Source: CAVVSD01 sp963757125 (GTDB lineage Bacteria; Actinomycetota; Thermoleophilia; Solirubrobacterales; Solirubrobacteraceae). From it: 64,000 bases of DNA. The notes beneath the pieces were generated by a model. The model was not told where the DNA came from and searched no databases. It saw only the letters and a program-made list of their open reading frames with translations. Positions 43,334-51,922 of the stretch are shown here, in pieces (positions within the stretch are counted from its first letter, which is position 1; each line of letters starts with the position of its first letter). The translations under genes were made by a program, and so were the position numbers. The DNA lies in NCBI GenBank assembly GCA_963757125.1, contig CAVWQP010000002.1, forward strand, positions 1 to 64,000, given 5' to 3'.

Positions 43334-44475
43334 TGGGGCGCGCCGATCTGATGCTCGACGACGCTCGGCGAGATCGCCGGCTCGTCGGTGACCGCGGTCA
43401 GGATGTCCTCCAACGGTGCCTCCTCCAGGATCCGCTTCTGCGCCTCGATGCCGCCGACGCCGTCCACCATCTCGTGGAGGTTCGCCGGCCAGCGCACGAG
43501 GCGGATCACGCCGTCGGCGATCTCGATGCCCGTGATGTCGCCGTCGGGGAACGAGCAGCACCCGGTGTTGAAGTAGCAGGGGGGCGAGACCGTCAGGACC
43601 GCGTCGGGCCGCCGTGCGCTCGTGCGGGCGTACTCGAGCTCGGCCCGCAGGAGCGCGGCCGCGTCGGCGTCGCCCACGGACGTCGCGCCGGCCAGGAGCT
43701 GCTCGAGCTCGCCGATCGACCGGGTCGGCGGCGGGTCGGGCGTGCCGCGCGCGAACACCGGCCGGTGCGTGTGCCCGGCGACGAGCACGAGACCGGGCTC
43801 CTGCGTCCGCGCCCACTCGTACATCGCGCGATCGTGTTTGGCGCGCAGGTCGTAGTTGCTGGCGGGGGTCGTCGCCGAGAACCCCGTGCGCCGCTGCAGC
43901 GGCCGCCACACGTAGCGCACGAACAGCCGGGAGGCCCAGCCCCAGCGGTCGCTGTCCGCGGTCCCCTGGTGACCGTGGAGGAAGAGCAGCGTCCCCGGCT
44001 GCTTGCCCTCGCGCCGGATCGTCAGCCGCAGCGCCTCGCGGACCTGGATCTGCCCGAGTACCGGCCAGAGGTGCTGCTTGACCGGGCCGGGGTTGCGCCA
44101 GTCGTCGTCGTGGTTGCCGTAGAAGCGCTCCAGGCCGCCGCGGGTGGTGAACTCGGCCTCGAGCTCGATCACCGCGCGGTAGTGGTCGATCACCGGCTGC
44201 GCGCGCTCCTCCCAGAGCTCCTCGACGTCGCCCAGCAGGAAGAGCCGGTGGCCCGCCTCCAGGTAGTAGCCCAGGGCGGCGGTGTAGGCGTGCTCGGAGT
44301 GGCGGAAGTCGTCGGCCTGGTCGCCCGTGCCCCGGTGGTGGTCGGAGAAGATGACGATCCGCTCGGTCTCCGGATCGAAGGGCTGCTCGTCGGCGTGCTT
44401 CGCGGCGCGGTCCAGCCCGCCGCTGATCTCCTTCAGGTAGGCCGTGTCGAGGGGGACGGGTGTGACGTCGCTCAT
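43330..44475 (-). CDS. metallophosphoesterase
   Basis: 381 aa calcineurin-like phosphoesterase: metal motifs IVIFSDHHRG (D-x-H), FLLGDVEELWE (GDxxE), FYGNHDDDW (GNHD), FLHGHQG and VAGHTHRPVF (GHTH). Two extra Cys (YFNTGCCSFPDGD) near the C-terminus. It could hydrolyse phosphomono- or diesters; resemblance to UDP-diacylglucosamine pyrophosphatase-type enzymes is general only. ATG overlaps the haloacid dehalogenase stop by 4 bp; coupled operon. Confidence 0.85.
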   Translation of the reverse strand: MSDVTPVPLDTAYLKEISGGLDRAAKHADEQPFDPETERIVIFSDHHRGTGDQADDFRHSEHAYTAALGYYLEAGHRLFLLGDVEELWEERAQPVIDHYRAVIELEAEFTTRGGLERFYGNHDDDWRNPGPVKQHLWPVLGQIQVREALRLTIRREGKQPGTLLFLHGHQGTADSDRWGWASRLFVRYVWRPLQRRTGFSATTPASNYDLRAKHDRAMYEWARTQEPGLVLVAGHTHRPVFARGTPDPPPTRSIGELEQLLAGATSVGDADAAALLRAELEYARTSARRPDAVLTVSPPCYFNTGCCSFPDGDITGIEIADGVIRLVRWPANLHEMVDGVGGIEAQKRILEEAPLEDILTAVTDEPAISPSVVEHQIGAPQ

Positions 44476-45137
44476 GTCGTGAGCTCCTGCGCGAGCGCGG
44501 CGATGTCCGCGACGACGAGCTCCGCCTGGCCACCGATCGGGCTGGGCACCATGCCGGGCCGCGCGACGAACGCCGCCCGCGTCCCGGCGGCGAGCGCGCC
44601 GCTGACGTCCCAGGCGTGGGCGGCGACGAGCATGACGTCGCCGACCGGCACGCCCGAGCGCTCCGCGACCAGCGCGTACGGGCGCGGCCCGGGCTTGAGC
44701 TGGGAGACCTCGTCGGCGGAGAGGACGTCGTCGACGAGCCCGTCGAGCCCCGCGAACTCCAGCTGCGCCCTGGCCACCGCCAGCGGGGAGTTCGTGATCG
44801 TCACCTGGCGGAACCCGGCGTCGCGCAGCGTCGCGATCGCGCCCGGCACGTCGGGATGCGGCGGGAGCCGCTGCATCCCGCCCACGATCCGCTCGGCGTC
44901 CTCGTCGCTCACATCCCTCCCCATCCGCGCGGCGACCATCCGCAGCGCGGCGTGCTGCGCGGTCGTGAAGTCGACGTAGCGCCCCGTGATCACGCCGACG
45001 AACGACAGCTGGAGCATCGTGCCGAACCATGCGGGGCGCAGCGCGGCGTCGCCCAGGACCTCCTTGAACGGCGCGTCGAGGACCGACAGGTCCAGCAGGG
45101 TCTCGTTGACGTCGTAGGCGATGACGCCGGGTCTCAT
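44472..45137 (-). CDS. haloacid dehalogenase type II-like hydrolase
   Basis: 221 aa HAD hydrolase: nucleophile Asp in VIAYDVNETLLDLS (about residue 9), motif II Ser in VTITNSPLA, motif III Lys in VSQLKPGPRPYA, and LVAAHAWDVSGALAAGTRAAFVARPG (motif IV region, typical of L-2-haloacid dehalogenases). Actual substrate may be a phosphate or a haloacid. Overlaps by 4 bp with the aldonolactone oxidase upstream and the phosphoesterase downstream. Confidence 0.88.
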   Translation of the reverse strand: MRPGVIAYDVNETLLDLSVLDAPFKEVLGDAALRPAWFGTMLQLSFVGVITGRYVDFTTAQHAALRMVAARMGRDVSDEDAERIVGGMQRLPPHPDVPGAIATLRDAGFRQVTITNSPLAVARAQLEFAGLDGLVDDVLSADEVSQLKPGPRPYALVAERSGVPVGDVMLVAAHAWDVSGALAAGTRAAFVARPGMVPSPIGGQAELVVADIAALAQELTT

Positions 45138-46468
45138 CGCGGCCTCCGTGAGATGCCGATGCGGTCGGTGAAGGGTGAGTCGAACACGCCGGACGCGTTG
45201 AGCTGCTCGTAGGTGCGCAGCCAGTCCGACCAGCGGGGGTAGAGCGCGCCGGCGTGCTGGTCCAGCACGTTGTACTGACCCCAGTGCGGGCGTGCGCCCA
45301 GGTCGGCCAGCCGTCGTTCGTACTCGGCGAGGAGCGCCCGGCCGCCGCGCGTCCCGCCGATGAGGATGAGCTCGATCGTCATCGTCGGCCGGCCGTGCAT
45401 CATCGAGGCGTAGGCGGCCGACGGCGCGACGAACCGCAGGGCGATCGGCGACGTGTGGAACAGGCGGCGGCTGCGCGCGAGCTCGTCGGCGATCTCGAGG
45501 ATGCGGTCGACCGCGCGCAGGTGCGCGTCCCCCTCGACGGGCACCGCGAGCTCGCTCGACAGCGCGGGCAGGTGGTTCGCCGCGCCGATGTTGAAGACCC
45601 GGTGGGAGACCTGTGTGTAGTTCGGGTCCTCCATGCGCCGCAGCGTGCGCGGGAACTGCGTGCGCGGGAACGAGGGGAACCACCGCGCGGCGAGGCGCAG
45701 GAAGACCCAGACGAGCGGGATCGACGCCTGGATCTCGATGAGCGGGTGGCGCTCGCCGTCGCCGGGCGACGCGCGGGTCGGCTCGGGCGCCTCGGTACGC
45801 GTCGTCTCGAGGACCTCGTGGCCGCCGTACGGGTTCAGGAAGAGCTCGAAGTGCTCCTCGGTTGCGATGCGGTCGTCGAGCTCGGGGCGCACCTCCTCCC
45901 AGGTGCGCACGACGCGCCGCTCGCGCAGCCAGAAGCGCGGCCGCACCTGCAGCACGAGCGAGTCGACGATCCCCATGCACCCCATGCCGCAGGCGACGGC
46001 GTCGAACCCGTCGTCGCCGCGGTCGAAGCGCGCGACGCGCCCGCCGGAGGCGACGAGGTCGATCGAGCGGACGTCGTCCGGGAACGGCCCGAACCCGAGC
46101 CCCGAGCCGTGCGTCGAGGTCGCGACCACGCCGGCGATCGCCTGGCCGTCGTAGCCGCCCATGTTGCGCAGCCCCAGGCCGTGGGCGTCCAGCGCGGCGT
46201 TCAGGTCGCGGATACGCGTGCCGCCGCGGACGCGCACGAGGTCGTCGCCCAGGACCTCGACACCGCTGAGCTCGTCGGTCTCCACGAGCGTGCCGTCGGT
46301 CAGCGCGACGTCCGACCAGGCGTGGCCCGCGCCGACCGCGCGGACGCGCCGCCCGGCGGCCTCGGCGTCGGTGACGATCTCCTGCAGCTCCTCCGTGGAG
46401 CGCGGGTGCGCGATGCGCTGCGGATGGCAGCGCTGGTCGCCGGCGTGGTTGTGCCACTCCAGCGTCAT
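45134..46468 (-). CDS. FAD-linked L-gulono/D-arabinono-1,4-lactone oxidase family protein
   Basis: 444 aa. VAO-type FAD domain: VRAVGAGHAWSDVALTDGTLV, GLRNMGGYDGQAIAGVVATSTHGSG (FAD-binding loop, THG), and the ALO C-terminal block PHWGQYNVLD, YPRWSDWLRTYEQLNASGVFDSPFTDRIG. Such enzymes oxidise aldonolactones or sugar alcohols with oxygen. Its place after a GMC oxidoreductase and before a HAD and a phosphoesterase suggests stepwise oxidation of a sugar or polyol derivative. Overlaps both neighbours by 4 bp. Confidence 0.88.
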   Translation of the reverse strand: MTLEWHNHAGDQRCHPQRIAHPRSTEELQEIVTDAEAAGRRVRAVGAGHAWSDVALTDGTLVETDELSGVEVLGDDLVRVRGGTRIRDLNAALDAHGLGLRNMGGYDGQAIAGVVATSTHGSGLGFGPFPDDVRSIDLVASGGRVARFDRGDDGFDAVACGMGCMGIVDSLVLQVRPRFWLRERRVVRTWEEVRPELDDRIATEEHFELFLNPYGGHEVLETTRTEAPEPTRASPGDGERHPLIEIQASIPLVWVFLRLAARWFPSFPRTQFPRTLRRMEDPNYTQVSHRVFNIGAANHLPALSSELAVPVEGDAHLRAVDRILEIADELARSRRLFHTSPIALRFVAPSAAYASMMHGRPTMTIELILIGGTRGGRALLAEYERRLADLGARPHWGQYNVLDQHAGALYPRWSDWLRTYEQLNASGVFDSPFTDRIGISRRPR

Positions 46469-48036
46469 GCGGCCAGCACCGCCGCGATGCCGCGCTCGGC
46501 GACGGCGGCGATCGTCTTCGACGGGTTCACCCCGAGCGCCGTGGGGACGATCGACCCGTCGAGGACGACGAGCCCGCCCTGGCCGCGCACGCGCCCGGCG
46601 TCGTCGACCACGCTCGTCGCGGGGTCGTCGCCCATCGGGCAGCCGCCGAGCGGGTGGACGGTCATGAACTTGCCCAGCGGACCGCCCTCCAGCGCGTAGA
46701 ACGGCGTCGCCTGCGCCGCCGCCGCGAGCTCGTGCGCGGTGCGCTCCAGGTCGGCGAACAGCGCGGCGCTGCCCTCCTTGCTCCAGCGGACGTCGAAACG
46801 GCGCAGCAGCGGCGTGAGCCGCATCCGGCCGTCCGCGGCGTCGCGGCCGATCATGAGGAAGATGAGCGCGTCGCGGTTGGGCTCGGTGCGGCGCGCGGCG
46901 GCGTCGCGCAGCTCGGCCGGGCGCAGCGACTGGTCCGTCCAGCCGGCGTGCGTGAGCAGCGCACGCGCCCGGATGAGCCAGCGCCGCCAACCGCGGATGA
47001 GGTCGACGCCGCGCGCGATGTCCAGGACGCCGCCGAAGCCGGGCGGCAGCCCGCCGTCGGCGAGGATGAGCCGTCGTTCCTCGGTGAGGTCCAGGACGCT
47101 CGTCATGACCGGCCCGATGTCGTTCTGGGCATCGCGGACGTCGGGCGCGGCAGGATCGAACGCGACGCCCAGCGCGTCCCCGTTGCCGGAGAAGCACGTG
47201 CCGAGCGCGGGGGACAGGCCGGGCAGGCGGCGGCGGTTGGTGAGCAGGAGCCGCGGCGATCCGATCGTGCCGGCGGCGAGGACGACGAGCGGCGCGCGGA
47301 CGGTGCCCGAGCCGCCGCCGTCCAGGCGCTCGAAGCCGACGCTCCACTCTCCGCCGTCGCGCTCGGGCGGGTCGAGGCGCTTGGCCTCGTGCAGCGGCAG
47401 GACGGTCGCGCCGTGCGCCTCCGCCCGTGCGACGTACGTGATGTCGACCGTGTTCTTCGCGTGCACCGGGCACCCGATGTCGCAGCGCGCGAGGTTCTGG
47501 CAGCCCTCCTGCGGCGCGCCGCTGAAGGGGTGCTCGCGGGGCTCGCCGAAGTGCACGGCGAGTGGGAGCGGCCTCGCCTCGCGCCCGGCGCGGGCGCCGG
47601 CGGCGGCGAACGCGGCGACCTTGCGCAGCGGTGGCTCCGCCGGGGTGGTCCGCGGCTGCAGCGCGTCCTCGGTGCGGACGTACCAGGGCTCGAGCGTGTC
47701 GGCGTCGATCGCCGCCGGCCAGCGCGGGTCGTCGAAGACCGAGGCCGGGGCGCGCAGCTGGACGTTCGCGTAGACGAGCGAGCCGCCGCCGACCCCCGCC
47801 GCCGTGATGACGACGAGGTCGCGCATGAGCCGCACGTCGAACATGCCGCCCGGGTTGGCCGCCGGGTGCCAGACCAGCTCGCCGGCCTGGTCGGGGCGAC
47901 CTGGGAAGTCGTCGCGCCCGAAGCGCCTGCCGCGTTCGAGGACGCACACGCGCCTGCCCGCTTCGGCGAGGCGGCACGCTGCGATCCCGCCCCCGAAGCC
48001 CGACCCGACGACGATGGCGTCGTAGGAGGCCTGCAC
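46465..48036 (-). CDS. GMC family oxidoreductase (cholesterol oxidase-like)
   Basis: 523 aa. FAD motif VVGSGFGGGIAACRLAEAG at residue about 9, AAGVGGGSLVYANVQL, a Cys-rich segment GCQNLARCDIGCPVHAKNT typical of cholesterol-oxidase-like GMC proteins, VLAAGTIGSPRLL, and C-terminal HPLGGCPMGDDP plus NPSKTIAAVAERG. It oxidises an alcohol group; a sterol is possible but not proven. First gene of the operon running to DUF2237, all joined by 4-bp overlaps. Divergent from the DUF2277 gene. Confidence 0.88.
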   Translation of the reverse strand: MQASYDAIVVGSGFGGGIAACRLAEAGRRVCVLERGRRFGRDDFPGRPDQAGELVWHPAANPGGMFDVRLMRDLVVITAAGVGGGSLVYANVQLRAPASVFDDPRWPAAIDADTLEPWYVRTEDALQPRTTPAEPPLRKVAAFAAAGARAGREARPLPLAVHFGEPREHPFSGAPQEGCQNLARCDIGCPVHAKNTVDITYVARAEAHGATVLPLHEAKRLDPPERDGGEWSVGFERLDGGGSGTVRAPLVVLAAGTIGSPRLLLTNRRRLPGLSPALGTCFSGNGDALGVAFDPAAPDVRDAQNDIGPVMTSVLDLTEERRLILADGGLPPGFGGVLDIARGVDLIRGWRRWLIRARALLTHAGWTDQSLRPAELRDAAARRTEPNRDALIFLMIGRDAADGRMRLTPLLRRFDVRWSKEGSAALFADLERTAHELAAAAQATPFYALEGGPLGKFMTVHPLGGCPMGDDPATSVVDDAGRVRGQGGLVVLDGSIVPTALGVNPSKTIAAVAERGIAAVLAA

Positions 48037-48074
48037 GACGCGACCCTACTCCCGTGGCCGCGTACGCTCCACGC

Positions 48075-48344
48075 ATGTGCCGCAACATCCGTGAGCTCCA
48101 CAACTTCGCGCCGCCGGCCACCGATGACGAGGTCCGCGCGGCCGCCCTGCAGTACGTCCGCAAGGTCAGCGGCTCGACGAAGCCGTCGAAGGCGAACGAG
48201 GCCGCGTTCGAGCGCGCCGTCGAGCGCATCGCGGAGGTCACACGCGACCTCCTGGGCGAGCTCGTGACGCAGGCGCCGCCGAAGGACCGCGAGGTCGAGG
48301 CGGCCAAGCGCCGCGCCCGCTCCGAGAAGCGCTTCGCCGCCTAG
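48075..48344 (+). CDS. DUF2277 family protein
   Basis: 89 aa, MCRNIRELHNFAPPATDDEVRAAALQYVRKVSG: the N-terminus MCRNI(R/K)-LFNF and QYVRKVSG are the family signature. Highly conserved small alpha-helical protein of actinobacteria and chloroflexi, function unknown. Divergent from the GMC gene by 38 bp. Confidence 0.85.
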   Translation: MCRNIRELHNFAPPATDDEVRAAALQYVRKVSGSTKPSKANEAAFERAVERIAEVTRDLLGELVTQAPPKDREVEAAKRRARSEKRFAA

Positions 48345-48354
48345 CGCCTACCGC

Positions 48355-48810
48355 CTAGCGCCCGATCCGGCCGATCAGCCGGTCCGCCTGCGCAGGCAGA
48401 TCGCCGAGCCGCCGGCGCACGTCGGCGAGTCCGGCGCGCAGCTCGGGGTCGCCGACCTCGACCGGCGCCATCGAGTCCTGGAGGTCGGCGAGGATCTGCT
48501 CGGCGTGCGCCGTGTCGTCGACCGCCTTCTCGACGAGCTCGCGGACGCCGTGCGGCGCGGGCAGCGGCGCGGGGGAGAACTTCCGTGCCGGCAGGCCGGC
48601 GCGTGAGGCGAAGCCGGCGTAGGTCCGGGTCGCCGCCCCGTAGGCGCCCTGCAGCGGCTTGAACAGGTCGGCCTCGATGCGGTCGGCCATCCCTTCGTCG
48701 GCGGCGTCGTAGGCCTCCCCGACGGCGGCGATCGCGCTCGAGAGCTCCTCGATCGCCCCGGCGACCTCGCCGAGCAGCTCCTTGCGGGCCTCTGATGCGG
48801 TGTAGGTCAC
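48355..48810 (-). CDS. hypothetical alpha-helical protein
   Basis: 151 aa from GTG 48810 (VTYTASEARKELLGEVAGAIEEL). Predicted to be entirely helical with heptad-like Leu/Ala spacing; no Cys, no membrane segment. The order of helices separated by Pro-containing loops resembles four-helix-bundle proteins, but no family is recognised. Its start overlaps the upstream gene by 4 bp (GTGA), so the two are coupled. Confidence 0.7.
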   Translation of the reverse strand: MTYTASEARKELLGEVAGAIEELSSAIAAVGEAYDAADEGMADRIEADLFKPLQGAYGAATRTYAGFASRAGLPARKFSPAPLPAPHGVRELVEKAVDDTAHAEQILADLQDSMAPVEVGDPELRAGLADVRRRLGDLPAQADRLIGRIGR

Positions 48811-49103
48811 TCGGTCCCTTCGTCGTCGCCGTAGGCCATGTCGAGGATCTCGGGGAGCGTCGTGTAGAAGCCCTCCTCGAGGTCGTCCTCCACCTCTACG
48901 AACACGCCCTCGGTGTGGACGTGCGCGCCGTGCGTGTGCGCCTGGGGCCGGACCTGGGCTCCCGAGAGCACGAAGAACGGGACCAGCCCGTAGTAGTCGA
49001 GCCCCTCGAACTCGTGGGGGTCGATGCCCGTTCCCTCCAGGAGCTTCCACAGCCGGTCGGCGTACTGCGAGTTCCCCTGGGTGATGAACGCGAGCTGGAT
49101 CAT
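48807..49103 (-). CDS. small conserved hypothetical protein with His motif
   Basis: 98 aa, MIQLAFITQGNSQYADRLWKLLEGTGIDPHEF..., with a His-rich strand QAHTHGAHVHTEGVFVEVED near residue 55 that could bind metal, and an acidic C-terminus (DMAYGDDEGTE). Unrecognised. First of a two-gene unit; it faces the ABC-F gene, whose start is only 23 bp away in the opposite direction. Confidence 0.7.
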   Translation of the reverse strand: MIQLAFITQGNSQYADRLWKLLEGTGIDPHEFEGLDYYGLVPFFVLSGAQVRPQAHTHGAHVHTEGVFVEVEDDLEEGFYTTLPEILDMAYGDDEGTE

Positions 49104-49125
49104 GGGGCCAGCATAGGATCGGGCG

Positions 49126-50904
49126 ATCGCGCGCAGCCTCGTCAATCTCAACGGCGTCGGGAAGGGGTACGCCGCGCGCACGGTCCTGCAGGGCGTCACG
49201 CTCGGCGTCGCGGCCGGCGACCGGATCGGCGTGGTCGGCCGCAACGGCGACGGCAAGTCGACGCTGCTGCGGCTCATCGCCGGGATGGAGGAGCCCGACG
49301 CCGGCTCGCTCACCCGCACGCGCGACACGCAGCTCGCGCTGCTCGGGCAGGGGGACGACCTGGATCCGGCGAGCACGGTCCGCGACGAGCTCGTCGGCGG
49401 CCGCGCCGACCACGAGTGGGCGGGCGACGCCGCGTTCCGCACGGTGCTCGACGGCCTCCTCGGCGGCGTCGCGGTGACGCGGTTCCCGGACGGCCTGGAC
49501 ACGCGGATCGGCACGCTCTCGGGCGGGGAGCGGCGCAGGATCGCGCTGGCCCTGACGCTCCTCGACGGCCCCGAGCTGCTGCTCCTGGACGAGCCGACGA
49601 ACCACCTCGACGTCGAGGGGGTCGACTGGCTCGCGCGCCATCTCGCAGCGCGTCGCGGCTCGCTGCTGGTCGTGACCCACGACCGCTGGTTCCTCGATGC
49701 GGTCTGCACCGCGACGTGGGAGGTCGTCGACGGCGGCGTGAACCAGTACGAGGGCGGCTACGCGGCCTGGGTCCTCGCCCGCGCGGAGCGCGACCGGATC
49801 GCGGCCGTGCGCGACGAGCGCCGCCGCATGCTGGTCCGCAAGGAGCTCGCGTGGCTGCGCCGCGGGCCGCCCGCCCGGACGGCGAAGCCGAAGTTCCGCA
49901 TCGAGGCCGCCAACGCGCTCATCGCCGACGTCCCCGAGCCGCGCGACACGGCGGAGCTGCTGCGGTTCGCGAGCGCGCGCCTGGGCGACAAGGTGCTCGA
50001 GGCCGACGACGTGTCGCTCGCCTTCGGCGACCGTCCCCTCCTGCGGCACGTCACCTGGCGGCTCGGCCCGGGCGACCGGGTCGCGCTCGTCGGCGTGAAC
50101 GGCTCGGGCAAGACCACCCTCGTGCGGCTGCTCGCCGGCGATCTGCAGCCCGACGCCGGCGAGGTGCAGCGCGGCGAGACGGTGCGGCTCGCGTTCCTGT
50201 CGCAGGACACCGCGGAGGTCCCGGGCCATCTGCGGCTGCTCGAGGCGGTGGAGGAGATCCGCGGCCGGGCGACGCTCGCCGACGGGGTCGAGATCACCGC
50301 CGGGATGCTGGCCGAGCGCTTCGGGTTCCGCGGCGAGCGCGCGCGGACGCTCGTGCGCGATCTGTCCGGCGGCGAGCGCCGCCGGCTCGCGCTCATGCGG
50401 CTGCTCATGGCCGGCCCGAACGTCCTCATCCTCGACGAGCCGACGAACGACCTGGACATCGACACCCTGACCGCGCTCGAGGACCTGCTCGACGGCTGGC
50501 CCGGCACGCTCATCGTGGTGAGCCACGATCGCTACTTCGTCGAGCGCGTGTGCGACGACGTCCACGCGCTGTCGGCCGACGGGCGCCTGCGGCACCTGCC
50601 GGGCGGCATCGACCAGTACGTCGATGCCCGGCGGGAGGCCACGGCGCCCCCGCCGGCGCCCGCGCGGTCGGCTGACCCTCCGCGTGGCGCCGTCGTGCGG
50701 GCGACGCGCAAGGAGGTGGCGCGCGTCGAGCGGGCGCTGGAGCGCAGCGGCGAGCGCGAGGCGACACTGCACGAGGAGATGGCGGCGAGCGCGACCGACC
50801 ACGGCCGCCTCGCCGCGCTCGACGCCGAGCTGCGCGAGCTCCGCGCCGAGCGCGAGCGCCTGGAGGGGGAGTGGCTGGAGCTCTCCGAGGCGCTCGAGGC
50901 CTAG
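49126..50904 (+). CDS. ABC-F family ATPase, no canonical start codon
   Basis: 592 aa if initiated at ATC 49126. Two ABC domains: Walker A GRNGDGKSTLLRL and GVNGSGKTTLVRL, signatures LSGGERRRIAL and LSGGERRRLAL, Walker B LLLLDEPTNHLD and VLILDEPTNDLD, with the ABC-F linker between (ELAWLRRGPPARTAKPKFR) and a C-terminal coiled coil (VARVERALERSGEREATLHEE). The motif-bearing N-terminus (SLVNLNGVGKGYAARTVLQGV) starts well before the first ATG/GTG (49231), and a TAG lies in frame at 49114. So either AUC at 49126 is used (AGGA seven bases upstream) or the ATG has been altered. ABC-F proteins act on ribosomes; some give antibiotic resistance. Confidence 0.88.
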   Translation: MARSLVNLNGVGKGYAARTVLQGVTLGVAAGDRIGVVGRNGDGKSTLLRLIAGMEEPDAGSLTRTRDTQLALLGQGDDLDPASTVRDELVGGRADHEWAGDAAFRTVLDGLLGGVAVTRFPDGLDTRIGTLSGGERRRIALALTLLDGPELLLLDEPTNHLDVEGVDWLARHLAARRGSLLVVTHDRWFLDAVCTATWEVVDGGVNQYEGGYAAWVLARAERDRIAAVRDERRRMLVRKELAWLRRGPPARTAKPKFRIEAANALIADVPEPRDTAELLRFASARLGDKVLEADDVSLAFGDRPLLRHVTWRLGPGDRVALVGVNGSGKTTLVRLLAGDLQPDAGEVQRGETVRLAFLSQDTAEVPGHLRLLEAVEEIRGRATLADGVEITAGMLAERFGFRGERARTLVRDLSGGERRRLALMRLLMAGPNVLILDEPTNDLDIDTLTALEDLLDGWPGTLIVVSHDRYFVERVCDDVHALSADGRLRHLPGGIDQYVDARREATAPPPAPARSADPPRGAVVRATRKEVARVERALERSGEREATLHEEMAASATDHGRLAALDAELRELRAERERLEGEWLELSEALEA

Positions 50905-50908
50905 CGCC

Positions 50909-51922
50909 CTAGATGCCCTGGCCCGGCAGGAACTCGTTCGTGAGCGAGCGCTGGACGATCTCCGCGTTCTCGATCTGTCCCTGCTGCTGCATCCACTTGG
51001 CGAACGTGTCCCACTCGGCCGGCTCCATCCAGCCGTAGGGCTTGCCCGCCTTGGGCTGCAGCACCGGGAGCGTCGCCTTCAGCTGCGCCTCCTGGATCGG
51101 GCGGTCGAGGTCGGGGTTCGCCTCGATGAGCGGGTCCAGGCCGGCGTTCGGCTGGCCGGCGAGCGTTCCGGTCGCCTTCGCGAGCGCCTGCAGGAACCGG
51201 CGGATCATCGCCCCGTCGTGGCGGATGGTCTCCTCGCGGGCCACGATGACGAGCTCGTCGTAGGTCGGGACGCCGAGGTCCTCGAGGTGCAGGATCTCGG
51301 GCTTGCGGTTGCGGCGCTCGAGCTCGACGCCCTCGATGTTCCAGAAGGCGCCGAGGGTCGCGTCGACCCGGCCCGAGATCATCGAGGGGACGAGGTTGAA
51401 GCCCACGTTGACGGTCTGCACCGTCGTCTGGGGGACCGCCGCTTCCTTGAGGATCGTCTTGAGGTAGGCGGACTGGTACGGGATGCCCGCGGTCCCGACG
51501 CGCTTCCCGCGCAGCTGCTTGGGGTCGGTGATCGCGTGCTTGCCGACGGACATCAGCGACGTGAGCGGGCGGTTCGCCAGGGCGGCGACGGCCATGACCT
51601 TGACGCCCTTCTCGCGGGCGAGCAGCAGGTCCGGCTCGTAGGAGATCGCGAGGTCGGCGCGCCCCGCCGCCAGCAGCTTGAGGACGGACGCCGGGTCGCT
51701 GGGCGTCTGGAGGTCGACGTCGAGGCCGGCGCGCCCGAACAGCCCCTCGCCCTGCGCCGCGTACAGGCCCGTGTGGTCGACGTTGGGCAGGTAGTCGAGC
51801 AGGAACGACACGTGCTTGGGCGCCGCGTTGGAGCCCGTCGGCTCCTTGCGCTCGCCGCACGCGGCGAGCATGAGCGCGGCGAGCAGCGCGAGAGCGACGG
51901 GCACGATGCGGCGTGGTGTCAC
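50909..51922 (-). CDS. thiY: ABC transporter substrate-binding lipoprotein (NMT1/THI5-like), thiamine precursor
   Basis: 337 aa from GTG 51922. Lipoprotein signal (VPVALALLAALMLAAC, Cys about residue 21). NMT1/THI5-like domain: LDYLPNVDHTGLYAAQGEGLF, DLAISYEPDLLLAREKG and KRVGTAGIPYQSAYLK. The TPP riboswitch in front of the operon and the YLPNVDHTGLY pattern support a role in binding the thiamine pyrimidine precursor (formyl-aminopyrimidine/HMP). Third gene of thiZXY, overlapping the permease by 4 bp. Confidence 0.88.
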   Translation of the reverse strand: MTPRRIVPVALALLAALMLAACGERKEPTGSNAAPKHVSFLLDYLPNVDHTGLYAAQGEGLFGRAGLDVDLQTPSDPASVLKLLAAGRADLAISYEPDLLLAREKGVKVMAVAALANRPLTSLMSVGKHAITDPKQLRGKRVGTAGIPYQSAYLKTILKEAAVPQTTVQTVNVGFNLVPSMISGRVDATLGAFWNIEGVELERRNRKPEILHLEDLGVPTYDELVIVAREETIRHDGAMIRRFLQALAKATGTLAGQPNAGLDPLIEANPDLDRPIQEAQLKATLPVLQPKAGKPYGWMEPAEWDTFAKWMQQQGQIENAEIVQRSLTNEFLPGQGI

